The notes beneath the pieces are model-generated. The model worked only from the letters and a program-made list of their open reading frames with translations. It did not search any database and had not been told where the DNA came from. Of a DNA stretch of 60,110 bases, positions 51,143-59,222 are shown in pieces. Position 1 is the stretch's first letter, and the number at the start of each line of letters is the position of its first letter. The position numbers and the translations under genes are program-made. The stretch lies in contig JAGWSF010000046.1 in assembly GCA_028876385.1 (NCBI GenBank), forward strand, positions 1 to 60,110, given 5' to 3'. Source of the stretch: Acidobacteriota bacterium (GTDB taxonomy: Bacteria > Actinomycetota > Acidimicrobiia > Acidimicrobiales > Palsa-688).

Positions 51143-52461
51143 GAGCCGGCCTGCTCGGCCGGCCGGTCCAGGTGGTCGGCCAGCACCGAGATGCGGACCC
51201 GGCCGATGCGCCGGCCCTGGACCCGCTCGGCGGTCAAGCGGTAGCCGTGCACCTCGCCGCACTCGCCCTCGTTCGGCACATGGCCGAGCAGTGAGTACAG
51301 CAGGCCACCGACGGTGTCCCAGTCGTCGCCTTCGGGCAGCCCCACCTGGCCGGCGTCGTCGAGCAGTTCGTTGACCTCGTCGACGGGCATGCGGGCGTTC
51401 ACCACGATGGTGCCGTCGCCGAGGTGCTCGGTGGGGGTCTCCTCGATGTCGTACTCGTCGGTGATCTCCCCCACCAGCTCCTCGAGCAGGTCCTCGAGGG
51501 TCACCAGCCCGGCGGTGCCGCCGAACTCGTCCACCACGACGGCCATGTGGAACTTCCCGGCCTGCATCTCCCGCATCAGCTCGGACACCTTCTTGCTCTC
51601 GGGGGTGAACTGGGCGTCGCGCATCACCTCGGACACCTGGCTGTCACCCCGGCCCTCGCGCTCGGCGCGCATCAGGTCCTTCACGTAGACGATACCGGCG
51701 ATGTCGTCGATGCCCTGGGAGAAGACCGGGATGCGCGAGTAGCCGGCGGGAATGACGATGTCGATCACATCGGTGATGCGGGCGTAGGACTCCACCGCCA
51801 CCATGTCGGGGCGCGGCACCATCACCTCCCGCACGACGGTGTCGCCGAAGTCGATTATGGAGTGGATCAGGGTCCGCTCCTCGTGTTCGACCACCCCTTC
51901 CTCGGCGGCTTCGTCGGCGATGGCCCGCAGCATCTCGTCGCTGGTGTAGGGACCGGATTTGATCCCCTTACCGGGCAGCAGGGCGTTGGTCACCCCGATC
52001 AGGGCCCGGGTGATCCAGCCCAGGGGCCGGAAGGCCACGAGCAGGCGGATCACCGGTGAGGCCAGGAGGGCGGCCCGGTCGGAGTGCTGGACGGCCCAGG
52101 TCTTGGGAGCCAGTTCGGCCACCACGAAGATGACCACCACCTCGAAGGCGGTGGCGATGAGCACCCCCACACCTCCGAAGGCGTGCTCGGCCAGCACCCC
52201 GACGAGGGTGGCGGCGACCAGGGTGCACAGTTCCAGGGCGAAGAGAATCACCGGCAGGACCCGGTCGATGCGCTCCACCAGGCGCAGGAGGGTGCGGGCC
52301 CGGCGGTGCTCCTCCTCCACCAGCGTCATGGCCTTGACCTTGCTGATGCGGGTGATCGCCGTCTCCGACATGGCGAGGAATCCGGTGATTCCGATCAGCA
52401 CCACCACCACGGCGAGCAGGACGATGTCGTTGCCGGTGAAATGGTGGCTGGCCCCGATCAC
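51139..52461 (-). CDS. CNNM/CorC-type membrane protein with CBS domains
   Basis: A 440-aa protein. The N-terminal DUF21/CNNM membrane domain has about four helices (residues ~10-150; TGFLAMSETAITRISKVKA is the conserved re-entrant motif). A CBS pair follows (VMVPRPDMVAVE, HMAVVVDEFGGTAGLVTLED), and the CorC_HlyC domain ends the protein. The family is linked to magnesium or cobalt efflux and to membrane stress. Its GTG overlaps the ybeY stop by GTGA, and its stop overlaps the era start. Confidence 0.9.
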   Translation of the reverse strand: MIGASHHFTGNDIVLLAVVVVLIGITGFLAMSETAITRISKVKAMTLVEEEHRRARTLLRLVERIDRVLPVILFALELCTLVAATLVGVLAEHAFGGVGVLIATAFEVVVIFVVAELAPKTWAVQHSDRAALLASPVIRLLVAFRPLGWITRALIGVTNALLPGKGIKSGPYTSDEMLRAIADEAAEEGVVEHEERTLIHSIIDFGDTVVREVMVPRPDMVAVESYARITDVIDIVIPAGYSRIPVFSQGIDDIAGIVYVKDLMRAEREGRGDSQVSEVMRDAQFTPESKKVSELMREMQAGKFHMAVVVDEFGGTAGLVTLEDLLEELVGEITDEYDIEETPTEHLGDGTIVVNARMPVDEVNELLDDAGQVGLPEGDDWDTVGGLLYSLLGHVPNEGECGEVHGYRLTAERVQGRRIGRVRISVLADHLDRPAEQAGS

Positions 52462-53165
52462 GGACCGGTCCCGTCCTCGGCGATGTCGGGGGGCTCAACC
52501 CCGCCAGGGGGCTCAGCGGCGGCGGCCGGCGGGGTACCGGGCGGCGGCGCAGGGGCGGTCGTCACCGCAGGGGCGGCGGGCGGCACTGCGGGGGCGGCGG
52601 GCGGCACTGCGGGGGCGGCGGCGGCGCCCTCATCGGACGCCACTGTGGGGTAGGCCGAGTCCGGTACCGACCCGTGGTGGCGACCGAGCAGTTCCCGCTC
52701 CTTGGCCTCCATGATCTCGGCCTCCTCGGGGTCCTCGTGATCGAGGCCGAGTAGGTGGAGCAGCCCGTGCACGAGCAGGAGGGCCAGTTCGTCGTCGACG
52801 GTGCCGGCGTGCTCCGGGGCGTTGCGGTGGGCCACCGCCGGGCAGATCACCACGTCGCCGAGGAGGGTCGGAAGGTCGTCGGGGGTCGGGCTGAACCCGG
52901 GCCCCGTCCCCCCCGAGTCGGGGCTGCGACCTCCCTCCACCGGCTCCTCGTCGATGGGGAAGGCCAGAACGTCGGTCGGGCCCTCCTTGCCGAGGAAGCG
53001 GGAGTTGAGATCGGCGATGGTCGCCTCGTCGACGTACAGGATCGAGACCTCGGTCGGGCCCCGGACGCCCTCGTCGGCCAGGACGGCCTCGGCCAGCCTG
53101 ATCCAGCGCAGGGTGTCGACCGGGTGGTCCGACTGCTCGTCAGCCGCGAAGACAGACGGTGGCAC
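52458..53165 (-). CDS. ybeY: Endoribonuclease YbeY with a long low-complexity tail
   Basis: A 235-aa protein. The N-terminal ~150 residues are YbeY: LNSRFLGKEGPTDVLAFPID and the zinc motif HGLLHLLGLDHE, three His that bind the metal, as in 16S rRNA 3'-end maturation and ribosome quality control. The ~70-residue tail is Ala/Pro-rich with a repeated AAPAVPP unit, encoded by 2.7 copies of a 21-base repeat (52570-52626); such a tail is unusual for YbeY. It may be disordered, or the true end may have been extended by repeat growth. It overlaps the CorC-like gene. Confidence 0.9.
   Translation of the reverse strand: MPPSVFAADEQSDHPVDTLRWIRLAEAVLADEGVRGPTEVSILYVDEATIADLNSRFLGKEGPTDVLAFPIDEEPVEGGRSPDSGGTGPGFSPTPDDLPTLLGDVVICPAVAHRNAPEHAGTVDDELALLLVHGLLHLLGLDHEDPEEAEIMEAKERELLGRHHGSVPDSAYPTVASDEGAAAAPAVPPAAPAVPPAAPAVTTAPAPPPGTPPAAAAEPPGGVEPPDIAEDGTGP
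52570..52626. repeat. 21-bp tandem repeat within ybeY tail
   Basis: GGGGCGGCGGGCGGCACTGCG occurs at 52570-52590 and 52591-52611, with a partial third copy to 52626. The unit is a multiple of three, so copy-number change would keep the ybeY reading frame. Confidence 0.8.
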
Positions 53166-53181
53166 CTTCGTCCCGGCTCCC

Positions 53182-54219
53182 TCAGGCTCCGGATCCGAAG
53201 CCGTCCGCTTGGCCTCCGGGGGGCGCCTGCTCAGCGGGTTTGGCGCTGCTCCCGGCCCGACCCGTGCGCTGCGCCTCGGCCGCCTCGTAGGCGCCGACGA
53301 TGTCCGAGACGATCCGGTGGCGCACCACGTCCCGCCGGCCCAGACTGACCCAGGCCAGACCGTCGATGCCGGCCAGCATCTGCTCCAGACCGGTCAGGCC
53401 CGAGCGGCCCCCCGGCAGGTCGATCTGGGTGTCGTCGCCGGTCACGACCACCTTCGAGCCGAAGCCGATGCGGGTGAGGAACATCTTCATCTGTTCCGGC
53501 GTGGTGTTCTGGGCCTCGTCGAGGATGATGAAGCTGTTGTTCAGGGTGCGGCCCCGCATGTAGGCGAGGGGGGCCACCTCTATGGTCCCGGTTTCGAGCA
53601 GCCGGCGGGCCGCCTCGGTGCCCAGCATGTCGTAGAGGGCGTCGTAGAGGGGCCGCAGGTAGGGGTCGACCTTGGCCATCAAGTCGCCGGGCAGGAAGCC
53701 CAGGCGCTCCCCGGCCTCGACCGCCGGTCGGGTCAGGATGATGCGGTCGACCTGCTTGGCCTGAAGGGTCTGCACGGCCAGGGCCACGGCCAGGTAGCTC
53801 TTGCCGGTGCCGGCCGGGCCCACCCCGAAGGTGATGATGTGGTCCCTGATGGCCTCGGCGTAGCGCTTCTGCCCGCTGGTCTTGGGCCGCACCGACCGGC
53901 CCCGCGCCGAGCGCAGGACCTCGGAGGTCAGCACCTCTGAGGGGCGCTCGTCGGCCCGGACCATGTCGATGGTGCGGTGTACCACCTGGGGGTCGATCTG
54001 GGCTCCCTGCTCGAGTAGGAGCCGTAACTCGTCCACCAGGCGGGCGGCGACCACGGCGTCGTCGCCGGCGATGGTGAACTCGTTGCCCCGCGCGTGGATG
54101 GACGTGCCCTCGAAGGCGCTCTCCACGGTGCGCAAATTCTCGTTGAGCGGGCCCACGAGACGCGGCATCAGATGGTTGGGGACGGTGACGGTGACGGTAG
54201 TGGACACGGCCGGATTCAC
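53182..54219 (-). CDS. phoH: PhoH family ATPase
   Basis: A 345-aa PhoH-type protein. A KH-like N-terminal region precedes the P-loop domain with VGPAGTGKSYLAVA (Walker A), LTRPAVEAGERLGFLPGD, FIILDEAQNTTPEQMK (Walker B) and VVTGDDTQIDLPGG. The family has ATP- and RNA-related activity and lies with ybeY in most bacteria. Start is GTG 54219. The C-terminal ~35 residues are a variable Gly/Ala/Pro tail. It is 16 bases upstream of ybeY and probably in one operon with it. Confidence 0.93.
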   Translation of the reverse strand: MNPAVSTTVTVTVPNHLMPRLVGPLNENLRTVESAFEGTSIHARGNEFTIAGDDAVVAARLVDELRLLLEQGAQIDPQVVHRTIDMVRADERPSEVLTSEVLRSARGRSVRPKTSGQKRYAEAIRDHIITFGVGPAGTGKSYLAVALAVQTLQAKQVDRIILTRPAVEAGERLGFLPGDLMAKVDPYLRPLYDALYDMLGTEAARRLLETGTIEVAPLAYMRGRTLNNSFIILDEAQNTTPEQMKMFLTRIGFGSKVVVTGDDTQIDLPGGRSGLTGLEQMLAGIDGLAWVSLGRRDVVRHRIVSDIVGAYEAAEAQRTGRAGSSAKPAEQAPPGGQADGFGSGA

Positions 54220-54276
54220 TTTCAGGCTACCGCTTGGCCGGGCTCCGCAGGACGGAACCCGCTGCGGAGGGGGGTT

Positions 54277-54636
54277 TCAGACAATCGGGTCGACCCCCGG
54301 CGGCCAGCCCATCTGTTGGCCACCGAGCACATGCATGTGGAGATGGGGGACGCTGTTGAGGGCGTGGCCCCCGACGTTGAACACCAGCCGGTAGCCGTCT
54401 TCGGCTATTCCCCGGGCCTCGGCGCCGGCCCGGGCGGTGGCGAACATCTCCGCCAGTACGTCCCCGTCGCCGGGTTGCACATGGGCGGCGTTGGTGATGT
54501 GGCGGCGGGGCACCACCAGGAAATGGACCGGGGCGGCGGGGTTGATATCGGAAAAAGCGTAGGTCTGTTCCGACGAGACGACCTCCTCGGAGGGGACCTC
54601 GCCGGCCACGATCTTGCAGAACAGGCAGTCGGCCAT
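54277..54636 (-). CDS. HIT family hydrolase
   Basis: A 119-aa histidine-triad protein from ATG 54636. CLFCKIVAGEVPSEEV is the family N-terminus, PAAPVHFLVVPRRHI the nucleotide-binding strand, and PHLHMHVLGGQQMGWPPG holds the histidine triad. It hydrolyses purine nucleoside phosphoramidates or related nucleotides. The first possible zinc site has the CxxC pair. It stands upstream of phoH on the same strand, a common order in actinobacteria. Confidence 0.92.
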   Translation of the reverse strand: MADCLFCKIVAGEVPSEEVVSSEQTYAFSDINPAAPVHFLVVPRRHITNAAHVQPGDGDVLAEMFATARAGAEARGIAEDGYRLVFNVGGHALNSVPHLHMHVLGGQQMGWPPGVDPIV

Positions 54637-54660
54637 CGCTACGAAGCTACCCTCACGGCG

Positions 54661-55233
54661 GTGACAGGGCACGGTAACGACGGGCGTCGGCCCGACGACA
54701 TCCTGGCCGAACTGGCCCGCTGGTCAGCCACCGAGCGCGTCGGGCGGGCGGCCCGGGAGCGAACCCGGCTGCGGTCGTTGCTCGAGCAGTCGGCGACCGA
54801 GGCCACCCTCAGCGGCCTTCTCGTCGACCTGGCCGAGTCCGGGGCCGAGGCCACCCTGTCGGTACGCGGGGGCGGCCGCTACACGGGGCGGCTGTCGGGC
54901 GTCGGGCGCGACCTGGTGGCCCTCGATCGGGCGGGTCGGGGCCCGGTCCTGGTGCCCGTCGACGCGCTCGGCACCGTCACCCCGGCCGACGCCGGGGCGG
55001 CGACCTGGCAGCCGAGTGGGCGGCGCCACCCCCCACTGGAGCTGACCCTGGCCGGGGCCCTCGACGTGCTCGCCGCCGAGGCCGCTCCGGTGACGGTGCA
55101 TGTCGGCGAGGAGCGCATCAGCGGCACCGTGGCGTCGTGCGGGGAGGACCTGCTCACGGTGCGTACCGGCACCGACCCCCATCGGCCCGTGCACGTCGCC
55201 CTTGCGGCCGTCACCGGTATCGAATTGCGCTGA
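54661..55233 (+). CDS. Hypothetical protein with two LSm-like repeats
   Basis: About 190 aa from GTG 54661. An N-terminal helical part (ILAELARWSATERVG) is followed by two similar segments, each reading x-V-T-V-x-G-x-x-x-S/T-G-x-x-S/G-x-G-x-D-L: SVRGGGRYTGRLSGVGRDLV and HVGEERISGTVASCGEDLL. That pattern matches the small beta barrel of Sm-like proteins, which often bind RNA. It is divergent from the HIT gene by 24 bases. Known only as uncharacterised in actinobacteria as far as I can recall. Confidence 0.65.
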   Translation: MTGHGNDGRRPDDILAELARWSATERVGRAARERTRLRSLLEQSATEATLSGLLVDLAESGAEATLSVRGGGRYTGRLSGVGRDLVALDRAGRGPVLVPVDALGTVTPADAGAATWQPSGRRHPPLELTLAGALDVLAAEAAPVTVHVGEERISGTVASCGEDLLTVRTGTDPHRPVHVALAAVTGIELR

Positions 55234-55289
55234 GAACCCACCGGTCGCCAACCCGGAAACGGGCGCCCAACTGCGAGGCCGGGGGCCGC

Positions 55290-55556
55290 TCAGACGGCGT
55301 CGCTCGGGGTGCCGTCCTCGGAGTAGACCCGGGCCCCGCGGGGCTTGGGCTCGGGGTAGAGGTGCTCCAGCGTGCCCGGCTCTATCCGCATCCGGGCGAT
55401 GAAATCGTCCACGTCCGACGACTGGACGCGGATCACCCTCCCCATCTTGTAGGCCGGCAGCTGGCCCTCGTCGATGAACCGGTACAGAGTGCGCAGCGTC
55501 ACCCCCAGGCGTTCGCAGGCTTCACGCGTGCCCATCCATTGGATCGGATCGCTCAT
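55290..55556 (-). CDS. Excisionase/BldC-type helix-turn-helix protein
   Basis: An 88-aa DNA-binding protein: GTREACERLGVTLRTLYRF is a MerR-like winged helix-turn-helix, followed by LPAYKMGRVIRVQSSDVDDF, as in excisionase and BldC proteins. A C-terminal tail of ~25 residues follows. Such proteins are common developmental or nucleoid regulators in actinobacteria, so an excision role is not implied; no mobile element is next to it. It is divergent from the CpaB-like gene with a 56-base AT-rich gap. Confidence 0.85.
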   Translation of the reverse strand: MSDPIQWMGTREACERLGVTLRTLYRFIDEGQLPAYKMGRVIRVQSSDVDDFIARMRIEPGTLEHLYPEPKPRGARVYSEDGTPSDAV

Positions 55557-55577
55557 GGCGACATACTAACCTTCTTA

Positions 55578-55613
55578 TAGACAAGCCAGTAGGATCTCGT
55601 TAGATTTCATGTG
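55578..55613 (+). promoter_or_regulatory. Promoter of cpaB-like gene, apparently leaderless
   Basis: TAGACA (55578-55583), a 17-base spacer and TAGATT (55601-55606) place the predicted start of transcription at the GTG start codon (55613). This would be a leaderless mRNA. The region is markedly AT-richer than its surroundings. Confidence 0.5.
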
Positions 55614-56392
55614 TGGCGTGGCGACGGGCCGACGGTACCCGGACCATGGTGCCGGGCCCGTCCCGGGCCCCCCAGGTCGTACGGGCCGACGACCCCGGAT
55701 CGCCAACGGCCGACCCGGCCGGCACGCTATCAGGCCGGCGGGCGCCCCGACCCGGTTTGCGGGCCGTGGCCGGCGGTCTTCTGGTGGCGGCGGCCGCGGT
55801 GATCGTCTTCGCCGCGTCCCTCTCAGCGGCGGGCGGCAACCGCCTGTCCTACGTCGTGGCCGAGCGGGACCTGCCGGCGGGTGCGGTGATCAGCCCGGGG
55901 GATGTGGGCCTGACCCCCATGGCCCTCGACGGGGCCACCCGGGCCGCGTCGTTCCGTAGTCCCGACGCCCTGGTGGGCCACGTCCTGGCGGTGGCGGTCG
56001 GGCCGGGCCAACTCGTGGAGTCGTCGATGCTCGCCGACCGACCGGGGGCGACGCGACCGGTGAGCGTGGCCGTCGACCCCACCTCGATGGCCGCCCTGGC
56101 CCCCGGAGACCCCGTCGACGTCCTCGAGACGCCCGCCGCCGGGACCGGCGGTGGTGGGGCCGGCCCGTCGGGCGGGGCGGGCGGCCCCACGGTGGTGCTG
56201 CGCAACGCCGTGCTCGTATCGGTCGGCGGTCCCCCCAGCGGTCTGTTGGGCGGCGCCGGAACTTCGGGGACCGTCGTCACCCTCGGGGTGGGCAGCCTGA
56301 CCGAAGCGGAGGCGCTGATCGCCGCCGCCCACAACGGGACCATCGACTTGATCCGGGCCTACCCCTCGGACGGCCGGGGCAGCGGACCGTGA
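55613..56392 (+). CDS. SAF-domain protein, CpaB/RcpC-like
   Basis: A 259-aa protein. A basic, disordered N-terminus precedes one hydrophobic helix (GLLVAAAAVIVFAASLSAAGG), and the rest is outside the membrane. An SAF domain follows, with AERDLPAGAVISPGDVGL and GHVLAVAVGPGQLVESSML, as in CpaB/RcpC of Flp-type pilus systems and FlgA. The C-terminal half has a Gly-rich loop and a second beta domain. Its stop overlaps the CpaE-like gene start (GTGA). No other Tad pilus gene is next to it. Confidence 0.8.
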   Translation: MAWRRADGTRTMVPGPSRAPQVVRADDPGSPTADPAGTLSGRRAPRPGLRAVAGGLLVAAAAVIVFAASLSAAGGNRLSYVVAERDLPAGAVISPGDVGLTPMALDGATRAASFRSPDALVGHVLAVAVGPGQLVESSMLADRPGATRPVSVAVDPTSMAALAPGDPVDVLETPAAGTGGGGAGPSGGAGGPTVVLRNAVLVSVGGPPSGLLGGAGTSGTVVTLGVGSLTEAEALIAAAHNGTIDLIRAYPSDGRGSGP

Positions 56393-57693
56393 CCGGTGAG
56401 CGCTTCGTCCTGCTCGGGCTGGCTCCGCCCCGGGCGGCGTGGTTCGAGTCGGTCTCGCGCTGGACCACCTCGGCTGCGCTCGCCGCCGAGTTCGTCAAGT
56501 GCGTGTCCGCCGAGGAGGTCAGGGCCCGCCTGCGCTCCGGTCGCCGCCACTCGGCGCTGCTCGTCGACGCGTCCAGCCCGGCGCTCGACCGCGACCTGGT
56601 CGACGACTGCGCCGGGCACTCCACCCCGGTCGTCGTGGTGCGCAACCCCCGCCACCCGGGCCCGCCGGGCCAGGCCCGGGATCTCGGCGTGGCGGCCGAG
56701 ATGGACGCCGGGTTCGGTCCCGACGACCTGATCGAGGTCCTGAGCCGCTACTGCCGGCCGGTCAGCGACGCCACCGGCCTGCCCCCCGGGTTGGACGACC
56801 AGCCGGCCCAGGGCTTCTGGCAGGCCCCCCTCTTCGTGGTGTGCGGTCCCGGGGGCACGGGCGCGTCCACCGTGGCCATGGCCGTAGCGTCGGGACTGTG
56901 CGCTGACCCGCGCTCGGGGGGACGGGTGCTGCTCGCCGACCTGGCCCGTCCCGGGGAGCAGGCGATGCTGCACGACAGCGCGGAGCTCGGGCCGGGGCTG
57001 CAGGAGCTGGTGGAGGCCCACCGCCTGAGGCGGCCGGGGCCCGACGAGATCTCGAGGATGACTTTCTCGGTGCCCCGGCGGGGCTACCGCCTGCTCCTCG
57101 GTCTGCGCCAGCCCGAGGCCTGGGCGGCCCTGCGACCCCGCTCGGTCGACGCCGCCGTCACGGGTCTGCGCCGCAGTTTCCAGGCGGTGGTGGCCGACGT
57201 TACCGGCGACTTCGAGGGGGAGACCGAGGGGGGATCGGCCGACGTGGAAGAGCGCAACCACCTGGCCCGCAGTGCGGCCCGCCAGGCGACCGTGTGCCTG
57301 GCCGTGGGCACCCCCGGGCTCAAGGGGATTCACTCGCTGACCGTGCTGATCCGCCAGATGATCGCCGCCGGAGTGGAACCCGATCGGGTCGTGGCCGTGC
57401 TCAACCGGTCGCCCCGCCACCCCCGGGCCCGGGCCGAGTCGGCCCGAGCCTTGGCCTCGCTGCTCGAAGCCGGCGGCGTGGCCCTGGCCCTGGCCGGGCC
57501 GGTGCACCTGCCGGAGCGCAAGCTCGAGGACGTCCTGCGCCACGGCCATCCCCTCCCCGGGGCCCTGACCGAGCCCGTCACCCGGGCCATCGGCCTGGTG
57601 GCTGACCGCCTGGCCGACGCCCCGCCCCCGCCCACCAGCCCCCAGCGGGTGGCCCCGGGGAGCCTGGGCACGTGGGCCGAGGACCGCCGCTAA
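56389..57693 (+). CDS. CpaE/MinD-like protein with altered P-loop
   Basis: A 434-aa protein. The N-terminal ~125 residues resemble the receiver-like domain of CpaE (LLVDASSPALDRDLV). A MinD/ParA-type domain follows, but the P-loop reads GPGGTGAST (153-161): both the signature and the invariant lysine of the deviant Walker A motif are replaced, by Pro154 and Ala159. LLADLARPGEQAML is the later Walker A' like strand, and LKGIHSLTVLIRQMI corresponds to the conserved CpaE helix. CpaE localises pilus assembly; loss of the lysines should abolish normal ATP hydrolysis. The gene is coupled to cpaB. Confidence 0.8.
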   Translation: MTGERFVLLGLAPPRAAWFESVSRWTTSAALAAEFVKCVSAEEVRARLRSGRRHSALLVDASSPALDRDLVDDCAGHSTPVVVVRNPRHPGPPGQARDLGVAAEMDAGFGPDDLIEVLSRYCRPVSDATGLPPGLDDQPAQGFWQAPLFVVCGPGGTGASTVAMAVASGLCADPRSGGRVLLADLARPGEQAMLHDSAELGPGLQELVEAHRLRRPGPDEISRMTFSVPRRGYRLLLGLRQPEAWAALRPRSVDAAVTGLRRSFQAVVADVTGDFEGETEGGSADVEERNHLARSAARQATVCLAVGTPGLKGIHSLTVLIRQMIAAGVEPDRVVAVLNRSPRHPRARAESARALASLLEAGGVALALAGPVHLPERKLEDVLRHGHPLPGALTEPVTRAIGLVADRLADAPPPPTSPQRVAPGSLGTWAEDRR

Positions 57694-57700
57694 CGGGACT

Positions 57701-58360
57701 TCAGAAGAGGGTCAGGCGCTCGTCGGCGGCCCCCCGCAGGGCGTCGTAGTCGACCTCCACGCAGTCGATCCCGCGGGCCGCGGCGAGGACCTGGGCCTGG
57801 GGCTTGATCTGCTGGGCCACGAAGATGCCCCGCACCGGCCGTAGCCTCCCGTCGAGGTCCAGGCGCTCGAGGTAGCGGGCCAGTTGCTCGACCCCGTCGA
57901 TCTCGCCCCGACGCTTGATCTCGATGGCCACCGCCCGCCCCTCGGCGTCTCGGCATAGGAGGTCCACCGGCCCGATGTCGGTGGGGTACTCGCGCCGCAC
58001 CAGGCGCAGTCCTTCGGCCACGGCCTCCGGCCGGGCCGCCAACAGCTCCTGAAGGTCGGCTTCGACGCCGTCCTTGCGCAGACCGGGATCGGCCCCGAGC
58101 TCGTGCTCCACCTCCCAGAGCACCTCGGCCAGCTCGATGGTGAGGGTCTCCCCCTTGGAGTTGCTCACCACCCAGCGGTCGGCGTCGGCCCGCAGCTGGC
58201 ACGGTGGGGTCATCCAGTTGAGGGGCTTGTAGGCCCGCCCGTCGGAGTGGACCGACACCGATCCGTCGGCCTTGACCATGATCAGCCGGGTGGCCATCGG
58301 CAGGTGCGCCGACAGCCGACCGGTGTAGTCGACGGTACAGGTGGCCACCACGAGCCGCAT
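57701..58360 (-). CDS. nucS: Endonuclease NucS (EndoMS), mismatch-specific
   Basis: A 219-aa protein from ATG 58360. Its N-terminal domain has [20 protein letters not shown] and [10 protein letters not shown], and its PD-(D/E)xK nuclease domain has [14 protein letters not shown] and [18 protein letters not shown]-terminal RLTLF is consistent with the short clamp-binding tail of NucS. It cuts both strands at mismatches and provides the non-canonical mismatch repair of actinobacteria, which lack MutS/MutL. An earlier start gives an unlike N-terminus. It converges with the CpaE-like gene, seven bases apart. Confidence 0.93.
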   Translation of the reverse strand: MRLVVATCTVDYTGRLSAHLPMATRLIMVKADGSVSVHSDGRAYKPLNWMTPPCQLRADADRWVVSNSKGETLTIELAEVLWEVEHELGADPGLRKDGVEADLQELLAARPEAVAEGLRLVRREYPTDIGPVDLLCRDAEGRAVAIEIKRRGEIDGVEQLARYLERLDLDGRLRPVRGIFVAQQIKPQAQVLAAARGIDCVEVDYDALRGAADERLTLF

Positions 58361-58589
58361 CAGGCCCACATCATGGCAGCTGAGCTGCGCCGGCCTCCGC
58401 CACCGGGGCACGACCAGCACCTACCCTTGGCTCCTGACCCACGCGCCCGACCGCGACCGGCATCTCGCGACCGCCGAACCCGGGGTCGCTCCCCGGCCCA
58501 CCACCGCCGGTGGCGGGTGGGGCCGCCCGGTACGGCCTCCGGGGCCCTCCGGGCTCATCGACCTGCGCGAAGACCCGACGGCCGGCGCC

Positions 58590-59162
58590 GTGGGCTTCGC
58601 CCCCGCCGAGTTGCCTCCGCACGTCGAGGACCGCCCCTTCCGCCCCGTGGCGCCGCCGCCGGCCCCGCCCCCGCCCCGGACGTCGAAGGAGGCACTCGGC
58701 CGCCGCTCCGGGACCTGGTTCAGCGACCCGACCGGGTGGTCGCCGGCTGGGTGGTCGCCGGCTCGTCGGCGGATGCTGATCGAACTGCTGGTGGCCCTGG
58801 TGGTTATCCTCGTCGTGGCCGCCACGGTGGGCCGGTCCTCGGCCCCGCCGAGTCGATCCGAGGCGGCCTGGGTGGCCGGCGCCCGGGCCGCCCTCGACCG
58901 GCTGGCCGTCGATCTCTCACCGCCCCGACCCGGGTCTTCGGGGACCCCACGCCCCGACCCCGCCTTCCTCGGTCGCCTCAGCTCCGACGTCGAGCGGGTG
59001 AGGGCGCTCGGCCGCCCCCCGGCCACCGCCGCGGCTCTGGCCTGGGACCAGATGATGCAGGACGTGTCCTTCTTCCTGTCCGTTGCGCCCAACTCGGCCG
59101 CTCCTCCCTGGGACGCCCTCGGCGGAGCCGGCCTGGAGCTGACCGTCCTCCTCGGCGGCTGA
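58590..59162 (+). CDS. Hypothetical membrane-anchored protein
   Basis: About 190 aa from GTG 58590; the frame is open to 58341, but that would overlap the divergent nucS start, and ATG 58773 is another candidate. A Pro-rich N-terminus leads to ARRRMLIELLVALVVILVVA, a basic-then-hydrophobic segment that recalls the start of type IV pilins (LIELLV), but without the usual Gly before the cleavage site. The remaining ~100 residues are helical and outside the membrane (AAALAWDQMMQDVSFFLSV). Function unknown; the nearby CpaB/CpaE pair makes a pilus link conceivable. Confidence 0.5.
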   Translation: MGFAPAELPPHVEDRPFRPVAPPPAPPPPRTSKEALGRRSGTWFSDPTGWSPAGWSPARRRMLIELLVALVVILVVAATVGRSSAPPSRSEAAWVAGARAALDRLAVDLSPPRPGSSGTPRPDPAFLGRLSSDVERVRALGRPPATAAALAWDQMMQDVSFFLSVAPNSAAPPWDALGGAGLELTVLLGG

Positions 59163-59204
59163 ACGGCCGGCGGCCGCTCCCGGCGGCGGGGCGGCCCGCC
59201 CCCG

Positions 59205-59222
59205 GGGCCCGCTGACGGGCCC
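59205..59222. terminator. Hairpin between convergent genes
   Basis: GGGCCCG (59205-59211) and CGGGCCC (59216-59222) with a CTGA loop lie in the 59-base gap between the membrane-anchored unknown and the convergent dehydrogenase gene. The stem touches the stop codon of the dehydrogenase gene. There is no T-tract. Confidence 0.4.

Noticed and set aside
55290..55556. Excisionase of a mobile element
   Set aside because: The HTH type is shared with BldC-like regulators, and the neighbours are conserved chromosomal genes with no integrase.
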